Shown: positions 1 to 9,303, counted from the stretch's first letter. The stretch: 64,000 nucleotides of DNA from Clostridium facile (GCF_014297275.1 NZ_JACOQK010000001.1:1178001-1242000), one strand, 5' to 3'. Notes: generated by a model not told the origin, from the letters alone. A program made the numbers and translations.

Positions 1-11
1 TCATTTTATTT

Positions 12-890
12 TTATTTTTTTTGAGATAATAATCCTCGCAGTTCATCTTTACTAAAATGGTAGGCTTTGTTGCAAAAATGACAGGTTACTTCTGTTTCAT
101 CCGGTCCATCAATCATATCCTGTAATTCTTCTTTTCCCAGGCTGATTAATGCTCTGGAAACCCGTTCCCTGCTACAATCACATTTATATGCAACATTGGT
201 CTCGTCCAATACATTTGGTTCTAATCCTTGCAGTACACGCATACAAACATCCTTCGGTGTTAAGCCAGAATCAAATAATTCTGAAATAGGGGGCAATTCT
301 TTGATATTTTTTTCAATTATATCAATACAGGATTCATCCGCAAAAGGCAATAGCTGAATAAGAAAACCCCCAGCGGATTTGACAGTTAAATCCGGATTTA
401 CCAAAACACCTAAAGCGCACACCGTTGGAATCTGCTCACTAATAGCGTAATAGCTAGTAATATCCTCCGCTATCTCCCCGGATACAAGGGGTACCTGTCC
501 AGAATAAGGTTCTTTTAAGCCAATATCCTTAATTACACTTAAAAAACCATCCGTCCCTACAGCACCAGCAACATCCAATTTTCCTTTGCTGTTTAACGGG
601 ATTTCCACAACAGGGTTTTGCACATAAGCTTTTACATTGCCATGGCTATTTGCCACAGCGATTAAGCTCCCTGCTGGGCCGTCTGCTTTGATACGCAATG
701 TAATACTATCCTGTTCGTTTTTTAACATATATCCCATAAGGGAAGCTCCTGTTGCCAGTCTGCCCAACGCAGCGGTAACAACTGCGGAAGTCTTGTGGAT
801 TTTTTCAATCTCTCCCACAATCTCTGTCGAGTTCAACGCAATTGCCACAGCGGAACCATCCGCTGTAATTGCCCTTACCAAATTAGACAT
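12..890 (-). CDS. hslO: Hsp33 redox-regulated holdase chaperone
   Basis: 292 residues, the usual length of Hsp33, a cytoplasmic ATP-independent chaperone switched on by oxidation of a zinc-bound cysteine cluster. The C-terminus carries the diagnostic CxC and CxxC pairs at Cys237, Cys239, Cys270 and Cys273, which hold zinc when reduced. The N-terminal substrate-binding fold is intact. The ATG shares one base with the TAA of the upstream methyltransferase (TAATG), with an AAAGGAG ribosome site 11 nt upstream, so it is the last gene of the three-gene yerC-methyltransferase-hslO unit. Nothing is odd in the protein. An oxidative-stress chaperone fits an anaerobe exposed to oxygen, but that role is inferred from the family. 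Confidence 0.95.
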   Translation of the reverse strand: MSNLVRAITADGSAVAIALNSTEIVGEIEKIHKTSAVVTAALGRLATGASLMGYMLKNEQDSITLRIKADGPAGSLIAVANSHGNVKAYVQNPVVEIPLNSKGKLDVAGAVGTDGFLSVIKDIGLKEPYSGQVPLVSGEIAEDITSYYAISEQIPTVCALGVLVNPDLTVKSAGGFLIQLLPFADESCIDIIEKNIKELPPISELFDSGLTPKDVCMRVLQGLEPNVLDETNVAYKCDCSRERVSRALISLGKEELQDMIDGPDETEVTCHFCNKAYHFSKDELRGLLSQKK

Positions 891-1639
891 TATTTTTGAT
901 TCTCCTTTGTTGTAACATAAATCAACCGCTGACTTGTTTCCATAGGCGGTTGTAAACTATCTTCATGATAGATTGCTTCTATTTTCAATCCTGCTTTTTT
1001 CAGCACCTGTTCCAGCTCCTGCTGGGTGTAGGCGCGTTCCTGAAAGCTTTCACTGGTACGGAAATAGCGGTCCCCTTCTTTTTCGAACAAATCCAGATCA
1101 ATTTGGATGGTATTTTGGGGTAGTAAAGTGTTTTTCCATACCAAATAGACATCATCATAATCATACACAAAATTTTGGTTTCCCAACACCTGCTGGTGTT
1201 TATAAACGGTGTTTACATCAAAGACGAATACCCCATCTGGATGCAGAAACAACGACACTTTATCCACTGCCTTTTGCAATTCATCCAGCTCTGTGATGTG
1301 GTTTAAGCTATCCAATGCGCACACAGCCGCATCCACCGTCCCGTACAGGTCCAAATCCTGCATGGACTGGCAAAGATAGATGATATCCAAACCGCTTTCC
1401 ATCCGTTTTTCCATGGCAACCGCCAGCATATCCTCCGAACAATCCGCGCCAATCACGTCATACCCTAGTTTAGCGAATTCCTCGGACAAAGAGCCCGTCC
1501 CACAGGCCAAATCCAGCAGGATTCCCCGTTGATGGGTGACCGACTGGATAATGCCATCAAAATACGCCGCGCGTTTTTGGTAGGAAATATCATCTGTCAG
1601 TTCATCGTATACATAGGCAAATCCTTGGTATCCACTCAT
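890..1639 (-). CDS. class I SAM-dependent methyltransferase
   Basis: 249 residues with a class I Rossmann methyltransferase fold. The SAM-binding motif I, LLDLACGTGS, lies at residues 41-50, followed by an acidic motif II (GADCSEDML). The closest type I recognise is the clostridial and bacillar YqeM-like small-molecule or RNA methyltransferase group, for which the substrate is unknown. The start overlaps the upstream yerC stop as ATGA, and its stop overlaps the hslO start, so the three genes are translationally coupled. No substrate can be assigned from sequence. Confidence 0.85.
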   Translation of the reverse strand: MSGYQGFAYVYDELTDDISYQKRAAYFDGIIQSVTHQRGILLDLACGTGSLSEEFAKLGYDVIGADCSEDMLAVAMEKRMESGLDIIYLCQSMQDLDLYGTVDAAVCALDSLNHITELDELQKAVDKVSLFLHPDGVFVFDVNTVYKHQQVLGNQNFVYDYDDVYLVWKNTLLPQNTIQIDLDLFEKEGDRYFRTSESFQERAYTQQELEQVLKKAGLKIEAIYHEDSLQPPMETSQRLIYVTTKENQK

Positions 1640-1926
1640 TGTTCTTTTGCCCTGTCAATCGCCATGCGGTAACCGTTTGTTCCATAGCTCAAACAACGGT
1701 TTACCCTACTGATGGTTGCTGTGCTGGCGCCTGTCATTTTTACAATATCATTATATACCCTGTCTTCTGTCAGCATTTTTGCCACGTGCATCCTTTGGGA
1801 CATGGCTTTTAATTCTGCTACTGTGCATAAATCCTCAAAGAACTGGTAACATTCCTCCACGGATTTTAGGGTTAAAATACATTGGAATAAATAATCCATA
1901 TATTGGTCTTCTAATTTATTATTCAT
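1636..1926 (-). CDS. TrpR-like YerC/YecD family DNA-binding protein
   Basis: 96 residues from the chosen ATG. All-helical small protein of the TrpR-related YerC/YecD family, found in many Firmicutes and of uncertain role. The helix-turn-helix covers about residues 55-80 (VYNDIVKMTGASTATISRV). I chose ATG 1926 rather than an in-frame start 21 nt upstream because AAGGTGG lies 5-6 nt before it. First gene of the unit with the methyltransferase and hslO, behind a sigma-A type promoter. The regulator could control this operon, but no operator is evident. Confidence 0.85.
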   Translation of the reverse strand: MNNKLEDQYMDYLFQCILTLKSVEECYQFFEDLCTVAELKAMSQRMHVAKMLTEDRVYNDIVKMTGASTATISRVNRCLSYGTNGYRMAIDRAKEQ

Positions 1927-1959
1927 GGCTACCACCTTACAAAACAAAATCTTGTAAAT

Positions 1960-1988
1960 ATTTTAGCACATTAAACTGTAAAAGTAAA
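1960..1988 (-). promoter_or_regulatory. sigma-A promoter of yerC-methyltransferase-hslO
   Basis: Minus-strand TTTACT (1983-1988), 17-nt spacer, TAAAAT (1960-1965), ending about 34 nt before the yerC ATG. Confidence 0.6.
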
Positions 1989-2100
1989 GGGCTGATAGCA
2001 GGATTCATAAAATTTTCATTGTATTCTTAAAACGACGTGGCCTTTTGAAAAACCAGTTGGCCATTCTTCTTTTAAATAACTTATCTAGATTGTAACCCAC

Positions 2101-2202
2101 TTATGATTTCGTTTTAATGGCTATGCTTTTTATTACAGATATTGATTGTGTAGTAAAATAACGAAACGATTTCGGATTCATATTGGATAACGACTGATCC
2201 AT
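2101..2202 (-). CDS. possible 33-residue peptide gene, maybe interrupted
   Basis: ATG at 2202 is preceded by GGGAGGAACCTAAA, a near-ideal ribosome site, and opens a frame of 33 codons ending in TAA (2101-2103). The peptide begins MDQSLSNMNP and has no recognisable domain. The same frame continues past the TAA for 31 sense codons to a TGA at 2005-2007, and that extension is strongly basic, with FKRRMANWFFKRPRR in it. This could be a small gene of about 65 codons broken by a nonsense mutation, a short true peptide, or chance. It lies just downstream of the lysA terminator and upstream of the yerC promoter. I do not recognise it. Confidence 0.3.
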   Translation of the reverse strand: MDQSLSNMNPKSFRYFTTQSISVIKSIAIKTKS

Positions 2203-2249
2203 TTTAGGTTCCTCCCAAACAGTTCAAAATATATAACCGGAACGATAAA

Positions 2250-2275
2250 CGCCCTTTGAAACAATTCAAAGGGCG
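2250..2275 (-). terminator. terminator after lysA
   Basis: Perfect 11-bp stem (CGCCCTTTGAA with its complement) and 4-nt loop, 10 nt after the lysA stop. The minus strand continues TTTATCGTT, so the U-tract is short. Confidence 0.75.
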
Positions 2276-2285
2276 AATGTGTTTA

Positions 2286-3584
2286 TTAGATATCATTGCG
2301 GATTAAATCATCCAATGTTTCCCGTTTTACAATAACGCGGCTTTCTCCCTGGGAAACCGCTACAATAGCGGGTTTCATGTTACGGTTGTAGTTAGAAGAC
2401 ATAGAATAATTGTATGCGCCTGTCGCCAGCACAGCTAAAATATCACCGGATTCCGCATGCTGCAATGGGACGTTTTCCCCTAACAGGTCACCACTTTCAC
2501 AACATTCCCCAGCAATGGTCACCACGTCATCTTTTGGCTGATCCGCTTTGTTTGCCAGAACCGCATCGTATTTGGACTGGTACAGCGCATAACGTGGGTT
2601 ATCACACATCCCACCATCTACAGAAACATAATTCCTGATATTTGGGATTTCCTTTCTGGTGCCCACAGTATATACAGTGATGCCAGCAGGCCCTACAATG
2701 GAACGGCCTGGCTCAATCAGGATAAATGGCACAGGAAGCCCGTATTCAGCAGCTTTTTGTTTTACTACATCGGAAATCTGTTTCATATAGTCCGCATAAG
2801 GTACAGGGGCGTCTTCCTCTGTGTATTTGATTCCAAAACCGCCGCCCAAATTCAGCTCTGTCAGCACCACACCGGTTTTTTCATGGACATCTTTCATGTA
2901 TCCCAACATCACTTCAGCAGCCAGTTTAAATGGGTCAATATCAAAAATTTGGGAACCAATGTGGCAATGTGCCCCTACCAGGTTGATATGTTCCATTTTT
3001 GCGGCTTCCACAGCGGCTTCCAATGCTTCCCCGGTTTCAATGGCAAAACCAAATTTAGAATCAATCTGTCCAGTCCTGATAAAACTATGGGTATGGGCAT
3101 CAACACCTGGTTTTACACGGAGCAGGATGGTTGGCTTTTTGCCAGCTTCCCCAGCCAGGCGGTTCAATTTTTTTAACTCCGTCAGGTTGTCCACCACAAT
3201 GCGGCCTACCCCATGTTCCAATGCGAAAGAAAGGGCCTCTTCTGTTTTGTTGTTTCCATGGAACACCATATCTCTAGCTGGAAACCCAGCACTGAGAGAA
3301 GTATAAATTTCACCAATGGAAACCGTATCCACACCACAGCCTTCGCTCTTCATAATCCGATATATTTCTTTACAGGAAAGCGCTTTGCTCGCATAGCAGA
3401 CCAGACCTTTTCCGTCATAGTATTCTTCGATTGATTGCTTATATTGGCGGCAGTGGTCACGCACCATATCCTCATCGATTAAATATAGTGGGGTGCCGTA
3501 TTGAACAGCAAGGTCTACCGTATCCAACCCGCCAAAAGTGAGATGTCCTTTTTCATTAACCGCTAAATTGTTTGATACAAACAT
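2286..3584 (-). CDS. lysA: diaminopimelate decarboxylase
   Basis: 432 residues, standard for LysA, the PLP enzyme that decarboxylates meso-diaminopimelate to L-lysine in the cytoplasm. The fold type III barrel carries the PLP lysine in YASKA at Lys67. The glycine-rich phosphate loop (LNLGGGFG), the EPGRSIVG segment and the active-site cysteine region GECCESGDLL follow in order. GGGTGAT stands 3-9 nt before the ATG. It is last in a lon-engB-lysA string, 27 nt after engB, with a terminator just downstream. It shares its pathway with asd, dapA and dapB at 56-59 kb, which have a lysine riboswitch. lysA itself shows no such leader. Confidence 0.96.
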   Translation of the reverse strand: MFVSNNLAVNEKGHLTFGGLDTVDLAVQYGTPLYLIDEDMVRDHCRQYKQSIEEYYDGKGLVCYASKALSCKEIYRIMKSEGCGVDTVSIGEIYTSLSAGFPARDMVFHGNNKTEEALSFALEHGVGRIVVDNLTELKKLNRLAGEAGKKPTILLRVKPGVDAHTHSFIRTGQIDSKFGFAIETGEALEAAVEAAKMEHINLVGAHCHIGSQIFDIDPFKLAAEVMLGYMKDVHEKTGVVLTELNLGGGFGIKYTEEDAPVPYADYMKQISDVVKQKAAEYGLPVPFILIEPGRSIVGPAGITVYTVGTRKEIPNIRNYVSVDGGMCDNPRYALYQSKYDAVLANKADQPKDDVVTIAGECCESGDLLGENVPLQHAESGDILAVLATGAYNYSMSSNYNRNMKPAIVAVSQGESRVIVKRETLDDLIRNDI

Positions 3585-3611
3585 GTTATCACCCTTTCCT
3601 GTTTTAGGACG

Positions 3612-4211
3612 TTATATATCCTCATCCTCTATGGTACAAACATCGTCCAGAAGTTCCCGCAACTCCTCAATCCCTTCCCCTGTTTCCGCGGAACAAGGCA
3701 GTATGGTAATCTGGTCAGCATATGGCAGTTCTTGCCGCAATTCCTCTAAACGTGCCTGTTGTTGTCGTTTTGATAATTTATCCATTTTGGTCAACACAAT
3801 CAAAAATGGCAGTTCTGATTCAATTAAAAAATCAATCATTTGTAAATCCAATTTGGTAGGAGGGTGGCGCATATCAATTAACTGTACCACCAAAGCCAAA
3901 TCCCTATCACTGTGGAAATACCCCTCAATCAGCTCGCTCCAACGTTGCTTTTCGGTTTTGGCCACTTTGGCATAGCCGTAACCAGGTAAATCCACAAAAT
4001 AAACATCCTCCACCTGATAAAAATTGATGGTCGCTGTTTTTCCTGGAACCGAGCTGACCCTCGCCAAATTTTTTCTGGAAAACAGGCGGTTTAACAAAGA
4101 AGATTTGCCCACATTGGAACGCCCCGCAAAGGCAACTTCTATCTTCTCAGAAGGAGGAATCTGGCTAAGCAAACCATAAGAAGTGATAAATTTTGCCTGA
4201 TTATATTTCAT
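3612..4211 (-). CDS. engB: ribosome biogenesis GTPase EngB/YsxC
   Basis: 199 residues, the normal length of the essential EngB (YsxC, YihA) GTPase acting in 50S subunit assembly. Visible G motifs are GRSNVGKSS (G1, about residue 30), DLPGYGYAKV (G3, a family hallmark) and TKMDK (G4). Its start lies inside the 3' end of lon (11-bp overlap), and GGGAGT about 8 nt upstream serves as ribosome site. The lon-engB pairing is common in Firmicutes, so the context supports the call. Confidence 0.96.
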   Translation of the reverse strand: MKYNQAKFITSYGLLSQIPPSEKIEVAFAGRSNVGKSSLLNRLFSRKNLARVSSVPGKTATINFYQVEDVYFVDLPGYGYAKVAKTEKQRWSELIEGYFHSDRDLALVVQLIDMRHPPTKLDLQMIDFLIESELPFLIVLTKMDKLSKRQQQARLEELRQELPYADQITILPCSAETGEGIEELRELLDDVCTIEDEDI

Positions 4212-6621
4212 ATGTTACACTCCCATTTTTTTCTGAAAGGCTGCCTTTTCTGCGTTTTTTCTGCGGCTTTTGATCTGTTCTTGGCTGTACCAAAGCGTAT
4301 TCCAGCACTTCCTCCGCAGTTTTGCATGGGATAAAGGTTAGCGCATCTTTTACCGCCTGATCAACTTCCTCCAAATCGGGTTGGTTATCATAAGGAATCA
4401 GCACTGTTTTCACGCCGGATTTATACGCCGCAATCGCTTTTTCTTTCAATCCACCAATTGGAAGATCCCTTCCACGCAAAGTAATCTCCCCTGTCATCGC
4501 CACATCACGGCGGATTGGAATCCCTGCCAAAGCGGAAACCAATACAGTTGCCAAAGCAACGCCAGCGGATGGGCCGTCTTTTGGTACAGCGCCTTCTGGC
4601 AGATGGATATGGATATCTTTTTTCTGGTAAAAATCGGTTGGAATTCCATACTTAGCAGCAATGGAACGCACAAAGCTGATAGCAGTATTGGCGGATTCTT
4701 TCATCACATCTCCCAAGCTGCCAGTGAGCTGAACAATACCTTTTCCATCCATGATACCCGCTTCAATTTGAAGCAGCTCCCCGCCTACGCTTGTCCAAGC
4801 AAGGCCGTTTACCAAGCCAATTGGATCGATATCTGGTATTTTATCCCCTAAATATTTCTTTGGTCCCAGATATTTTTCCAGATTTTTTGCTGTAAAACGG
4901 ACGGATTTCGCTTCTCCTTCCGCAATGATTTTGGCTGTTTTCCGGCACAGGGACGCCACTAGGCGTTCCAATTTACGGACACCAGCTTCCCTGGTATAAT
5001 GATCAATCATGCTATAAATCGCATCGTCTGTAAAACGGATAGTCTTGGCGTCCATACCATGTTTTTTCCGTTGTTTTGGAATCAGATGCTCTTTGCAAAT
5101 ATGGAATTTTTCTTCCATGGTATAACTGGAAAGCTCAATCACCTCCATACGGTCCAGCAATGGGACTGGGATAGTACTTAAACTATTTGCTGTTGTGATA
5201 AACAAGCATTCGCTTAAATCAAAAGGCACTTCAATATAATGGTCCACAAAAGTGGCGTTTTGTTCCCCATCCAATACTTCCAACATAGCGGAAGATGGAT
5301 CTCCCTTAAAGCTGGAACCCATTTTATCAATTTCATCCAACAGCACTAATGGGTTACGGGATTTGGATTGTTTGATTCCAGCGATAATCCGCCCTGGCAT
5401 TGCGCCAACATAGGTTTTACGATGTCCACGGATGTCTGATTCATCGCTGATTCCTCCCAAGGCAATCCGAACAAATCGCCGGTTCATAGCTTTGGCTACA
5501 GAGGAGGCAATCGAGGTTTTTCCCACCCCTGGAGGACCGACCAGGCAGATAATCTGTCCTTTTAGGTCAGGTGCAAACTGACGGACTGCCAAATTTTCCA
5601 AAATCCTTTCTTTTACTTTTTCCAACCCATAATGGTCTTTATCCAGCTGTTTTTTTGCCGCTTTCACATCCAAGGAATCCACGGTAAAATTATCCCAGGG
5701 AAGATCCAAACAGGTATCCAAATAGTTGGTGATCACATAGGTTTCATGGGAACCTGGCGGCATTTTTTCCAGACGCTTGGCTTCAGAGATTAATTTTGCT
5801 TTTGCGTCCTCCGAAATATGCTGGATCGCCTGAATTTTTTCAATATAATTGGCCTGTTCTTCTTCATCTACATCGGGTCCAGTGCCCAGCTCTTCATGGA
5901 TCACGCGCATCTGTTCCCGCAAAAAATATTCCCTTTGGTTCTGGTCAATATTATCCTGTACTTTTTCAAAAATTTCCTTTTCCAGCGAGAGCACTGCCGC
6001 TTCTTCCGTCAAAGCGTTTACCAGCAAATGCAGCCGTTCCAATACATTCGGTTCTTCCAGCATCGCCTGACGCGCTTCGTATTTCATTGGAATATGGGTG
6101 GTTAACAAACTCAACAGGCTATTGGGGTCCTGTTCTGTTTCCACCGAGAGGATCAAATCCCGGGAAATTTTCTGTCCAATTATCAAATAAGCCTGAAATG
6201 CTTGTTTCACCGCACGGATTGCCGCTTCCAGCTCCACTTCTGTAGCGTGCTGGCGTTTATTTGGAATCCGTTTAATTTCAGCTTCTAGGTAAGGAGTGGT
6301 GGATGTCAAGCTGATCAATTGGGCTTTATAGTCCCCCCTTACCATAATCCGATATTCTGTTTCAGAACGTTTCACAAATTGCTTTAATTCCACTACAGTA
6401 CCAACTGTATATAAATCGTTTTCGGATGGGTCTTCTATCATAATATTCCGTTGGGCAACCACAAAAATCTTACGGTTCCCATCCATTGCTTTGCGAATGG
6501 CAGCAATGGTTTTTGGACGACTAATATCCAAATGTTGGAACGATTTTGGAAATACAACGGTGCCACGGGCTGCAATAACCGGCATTGTTAAATTGCATTT
6601 CGCTGTTACTTTATAAGCCAT
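4201..6621 (-). CDS. lon: ATP-dependent protease Lon
   Basis: 806 residues, full length for bacterial LonA, a cytoplasmic homo-oligomeric AAA+ serine protease degrading damaged and regulatory proteins. In order: an N-terminal substrate-binding domain with a long coiled region, the AAA+ module (Walker A GPPGVGKTS, Walker B VLLDEIDKM) and the C-terminal protease. The protease has the catalytic Ser in PKDGPSAGVA and Lys in GGLKEKAIAAYKSG. The tail is basic. AAGGAG lies 7 nt before the ATG and a strong sigma-A promoter lies about 100 nt upstream. I see no CIRCE element or CtsR box, so heat control is not evident. First gene of lon-engB-lysA. Confidence 0.97.
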   Translation of the reverse strand: MAYKVTAKCNLTMPVIAARGTVVFPKSFQHLDISRPKTIAAIRKAMDGNRKIFVVAQRNIMIEDPSENDLYTVGTVVELKQFVKRSETEYRIMVRGDYKAQLISLTSTTPYLEAEIKRIPNKRQHATEVELEAAIRAVKQAFQAYLIIGQKISRDLILSVETEQDPNSLLSLLTTHIPMKYEARQAMLEEPNVLERLHLLVNALTEEAAVLSLEKEIFEKVQDNIDQNQREYFLREQMRVIHEELGTGPDVDEEEQANYIEKIQAIQHISEDAKAKLISEAKRLEKMPPGSHETYVITNYLDTCLDLPWDNFTVDSLDVKAAKKQLDKDHYGLEKVKERILENLAVRQFAPDLKGQIICLVGPPGVGKTSIASSVAKAMNRRFVRIALGGISDESDIRGHRKTYVGAMPGRIIAGIKQSKSRNPLVLLDEIDKMGSSFKGDPSSAMLEVLDGEQNATFVDHYIEVPFDLSECLFITTANSLSTIPVPLLDRMEVIELSSYTMEEKFHICKEHLIPKQRKKHGMDAKTIRFTDDAIYSMIDHYTREAGVRKLERLVASLCRKTAKIIAEGEAKSVRFTAKNLEKYLGPKKYLGDKIPDIDPIGLVNGLAWTSVGGELLQIEAGIMDGKGIVQLTGSLGDVMKESANTAISFVRSIAAKYGIPTDFYQKKDIHIHLPEGAVPKDGPSAGVALATVLVSALAGIPIRRDVAMTGEITLRGRDLPIGGLKEKAIAAYKSGVKTVLIPYDNQPDLEEVDQAVKDALTFIPCKTAEEVLEYALVQPRTDQKPQKKRRKGSLSEKNGSVTYEI

Positions 6622-6723
6622 ATTCGTTCTCCTTATGTATAAAAAAATCCATTTTTTTCAATTCACTCATTTCACTACCATCAGTTGATCACTTACAAAC
6701 TTACTCGACTGATAAGTATTACT

Positions 6724-6752
6724 ATTATACAAGAAATGACGTATTTTTTCAA
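6724..6752 (-). promoter_or_regulatory. sigma-A promoter of lon
   Basis: Minus-strand TTGAAA (6747-6752), exactly 17 nt, TATAAT (6724-6729): a near-consensus promoter about 100 nt before the lon ATG. Confidence 0.8.
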
Positions 6753-7123
6753 GCAGTCACAGTATCTTTCTAAATACAAACTTATTTTTTCTAAAATCAG
6801 CCATAATTCCTCTAGATACGAGGAATTTGTTTCGTGTTTTTGGGCGAGCGTATATTTTAACTAATAATTTTTTATTTGTGTTTCTCTAATGGTCATAATT
6901 ACTTTTTATTTCTTTTAAAACTAAAATTATGATTTCAAATTGCTGCATTGCTATGTTTCCACACTTGTATCTTCTTAGATCAATAAAACTACCGATAACT
7001 GATAGTATAGGCACCATCTTATTCAGGCAACCAGTAAACAAGTATTTTCTCCTATACAACCTATTCGCTTTTTCTGTATCATTTGTATTGCTCAATCTTA
7101 TTCCCCATGAAAAAGGATATAGC
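6753..7123. other. intergenic stretch without a supported gene
   Basis: AT-rich spacer between lon and the clpX terminator. The only structure I see is an 8-bp inverted repeat, AATTCCTC and its complement around a 7-nt loop at 6805-6827, with a T-rich stretch on its plus-strand side. Open frames here lack ribosome sites and resemble no protein. Confidence 0.5.
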
Positions 7124-7160
7124 AAAACCTCCTATGGAAAAATTTACCACAGGAGGTTTT
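7124..7160 (-). terminator. terminator after clpX
   Basis: AAAACCTCCT (7124-7133) pairs with AGGAGGTTTT (7151-7160), with further TGG/CCA pairing inside. It lies 58 nt after the clpX stop. The T-run is better on the plus strand, so it may act in both directions. Confidence 0.65.
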
Positions 7161-7218
7161 ATTTTTATCATTTCATTTTCGCTACAATTCACCACAGTTT
7201 ACTTAGCATTTCCATATT

Positions 7219-8499
7219 TTAAGAAGCTTTGGTACTATCAGACATAATAACAGTTGGTTCGTCTTTTCCTTCTACCACTTGTTCTGTAATAATAACCTTA
7301 GAAGCATTTTTAGAAGGAAGTTCAAACATCAGTTTTGAAAGGATGCCCTCCATAATGCCACGCAAACCACGGGCCCCTGTTTTCCTTTCAATTGCTTTTT
7401 TGGCGATAGCGGTAAGGGCCTCATCGGTAAATTCCAGGGTAACACCATCCAATTGGAACAAATATTGGTACTGTTTTACCAAAGCATTTTTTGGTGTCGT
7501 CAAAATTTGAACCAGGCTGGCTTCATCTAAATCCTGTAATGTAGTGATCACTGGGATACGCCCTACCAATTCTGGAATCATACCAAACTTCACTAAATCA
7601 TGGGGTTCAATATGTTGAATCATCGCTGCTAAATTTTGTTCTTTTTTATCTTTTAATTTGGCGCCAAATCCCATGGAAGAAGCGTCCATCCGTTTACCAA
7701 TTACTTTTTCCAGCCCTTCAAACGCACCGCCACAAATAAATAGAATATTTTTGGTGTCAATCTGAATAAATTCCTGGTTTGGATGTTTTCTTCCCCCTTG
7801 TGGTGGGACATTGGAAACGGTACCTTCCAAAATTTTCAGCAATGCCTGCTGAACTCCTTCCCCGCTAACATCACGAGTGATAGACACATTTTCAGACTTA
7901 CGGGTAATCTTATCAATTTCATCAATATAAATAATGCCTCGTTCCGCAGCTTCCACATCAAAATTAGCAGCCTGTAATAGACGAAGCAATACATTTTCCA
8001 CATCTTCGCCAACATAACCGGCTTCAGTTAATGTGGTAGCATCAGCAATTGCAAACGGTACCTCCAATGTTTTTGCTAAAGTTTGGGCTAACAGGGTTTT
8101 TCCTACACCAGTTGGTCCCAACAGCAGCACATTGCTTTTTTGGATTTCTACATCGGAATCTTTTGCCGCAAAAATACGTTTATAATGGTTATATACCGCA
8201 ACAGATAATGCAATCTTCGCTTCATCTTGTCCAATAACATATTCGTCAAGGATTGCTTTCATCTCAGCAGGCTTTAAAAAGGTCTGCTGTTCTTCTTTAT
8301 CTTTTGTTTTTCTGGAACGGCCATGGGAAGCTCCTGAAGGCTCCATAAATACGCCATCATCTACCAACATGTGATAGCATAAATCTACACATTCATCACA
8401 AATATAAGCGCTATGCCCATACAAAAGCCGTTCTACCTGATATTCTGGTTTCCCACAAAAGCTACAGTGGATCATCCCACCGTTGGTTTCATTTGCCAT
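7219..8499 (-). CDS. clpX: ATP-dependent Clp protease ATP-binding subunit ClpX
   Basis: 426 residues, standard ClpX, the AAA+ unfoldase that feeds substrates to ClpP. The N-terminal zinc-binding domain has Cys12, Cys15, Cys34 and Cys37. Walker A GPTGVGKT is at residues 128-135, Walker B is IIYIDEIDKI, and the sensor and pore segments follow. It lies 37 nt after clpP on the same strand, so the two are very likely co-transcribed in clpP-clpX order, followed by a hairpin terminator. Confidence 0.97.
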   Translation of the reverse strand: MANETNGGMIHCSFCGKPEYQVERLLYGHSAYICDECVDLCYHMLVDDGVFMEPSGASHGRSRKTKDKEEQQTFLKPAEMKAILDEYVIGQDEAKIALSVAVYNHYKRIFAAKDSDVEIQKSNVLLLGPTGVGKTLLAQTLAKTLEVPFAIADATTLTEAGYVGEDVENVLLRLLQAANFDVEAAERGIIYIDEIDKITRKSENVSITRDVSGEGVQQALLKILEGTVSNVPPQGGRKHPNQEFIQIDTKNILFICGGAFEGLEKVIGKRMDASSMGFGAKLKDKKEQNLAAMIQHIEPHDLVKFGMIPELVGRIPVITTLQDLDEASLVQILTTPKNALVKQYQYLFQLDGVTLEFTDEALTAIAKKAIERKTGARGLRGIMEGILSKLMFELPSKNASKVIITEQVVEGKDEPTVIMSDSTKAS

Positions 8500-8536
8500 G
8501 GTTCACCTTTCCTTAAAAGTATTTCTTTATCATGAT

Positions 8537-9118
8537 TTATCTTTTTTCAATTACTTTGTCCACTAATCCATATTCCATTGCCTGTTGTGCGGACATGAAG
8601 TTATCCCTTTCAGTATCCAGTTGGATTTTTTCTAAAGGCTGACCAGTTGCTTCCGCCAACATTTTATTCAGGTTCTCCCTAGTTTTTAAAATGTGTTCCG
8701 CATGAATTTGGATATCGGTTGCTTGCCCCTGTGCCCCGCCTAATGGCTGATGAATCATTATTTCACTATTTGGTAAGGCAAGACGTTTGCCTTTTGTGCC
8801 GGCAGAAAGTAAAAACGCACCCATAGATGCCGCCATACCAATACAAATAGTGGATACATCACATTTAATATATTTCATGGTATCGTAAATTGCTAAACCA
8901 GCACTTACAGAACCACCTGGGCTATTAATGTATAGCTGAATATCTTTTTCCGGGTCCTGTGCTTCCAAATACAGTAATTGCGCCACTACTAAGCTGGCGG
9001 AAGCATCCGTTACCTGGTCACACAACATAATAATTCTGTCATTGAGCAGACGGGAAAAAATATCATAAGAACGTTCCCCTCTACTTGTTTGTTCTACTAC
9101 CATTGGTACTAAAGCCAT
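8537..9118 (-). CDS. clpP: ATP-dependent Clp protease proteolytic subunit ClpP
   Basis: 193 residues, standard ClpP, forming the double-heptamer peptidase chamber. The canonical triad is present: Ser98 in GMAASMG, His123 in MIHQPLGG and Asp172 in TERDNFM. No propeptide is evident. A GGAG ribosome site lies about 11 nt before the ATG. It has its own likely promoter between the tig terminator and the gene, and is followed closely by clpX, its partner unfoldase. Confidence 0.97.
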   Translation of the reverse strand: MALVPMVVEQTSRGERSYDIFSRLLNDRIIMLCDQVTDASASLVVAQLLYLEAQDPEKDIQLYINSPGGSVSAGLAIYDTMKYIKCDVSTICIGMAASMGAFLLSAGTKGKRLALPNSEIMIHQPLGGAQGQATDIQIHAEHILKTRENLNKMLAEATGQPLEKIQLDTERDNFMSAQQAMEYGLVDKVIEKR

Positions 9119-9159
9119 AATCTATCATTCTCCGTTCTTTGTAAAGTTATTCTTTGCAG

Positions 9160-9189
9160 ATAATATTTATTTTACTATATAAATGTAAA
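9160..9189 (-). promoter_or_regulatory. probable clpP-clpX promoter
   Basis: Minus-strand TTTACA (9184-9189), 18 nt, TATTAT (9160-9165), about 42 nt before the clpP ATG. No CtsR operator is recognisable around it. Confidence 0.5.
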
Positions 9190-9252
9190 AAAATTTTGCA
9201 GCTATTTGTAAATTAAAATATATCTTTTCCAAAACGGTCTGTAATCAAGGAA

Positions 9253-9281
9253 ATCTGCCCCCGTAGAAAACAAGGGCAGAT
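9253..9281 (-). terminator. terminator after tig
   Basis: ATCTGCCC (9253-9260) pairs with GGGCAGAT (9274-9281), 23 nt after the tig stop. The T-tract is poor. It separates tig from clpP-clpX. Confidence 0.65.
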
Positions 9282-9303
9282 CATTGAAATCGGATAAAAT
9301 TGT

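Noticed and set aside
6622..6760. CIRCE element or CtsR box for lon or clpP
   Set aside because: No TTAGCACTC-n9-GAGTGCTAA repeat and no GGTCAAA heptad repeats near either promoter.
6886..7125. 79-codon minus-strand frame between lon and clpX
   Set aside because: No ribosome site and no recognisable protein; the clpX terminator overlaps its start.
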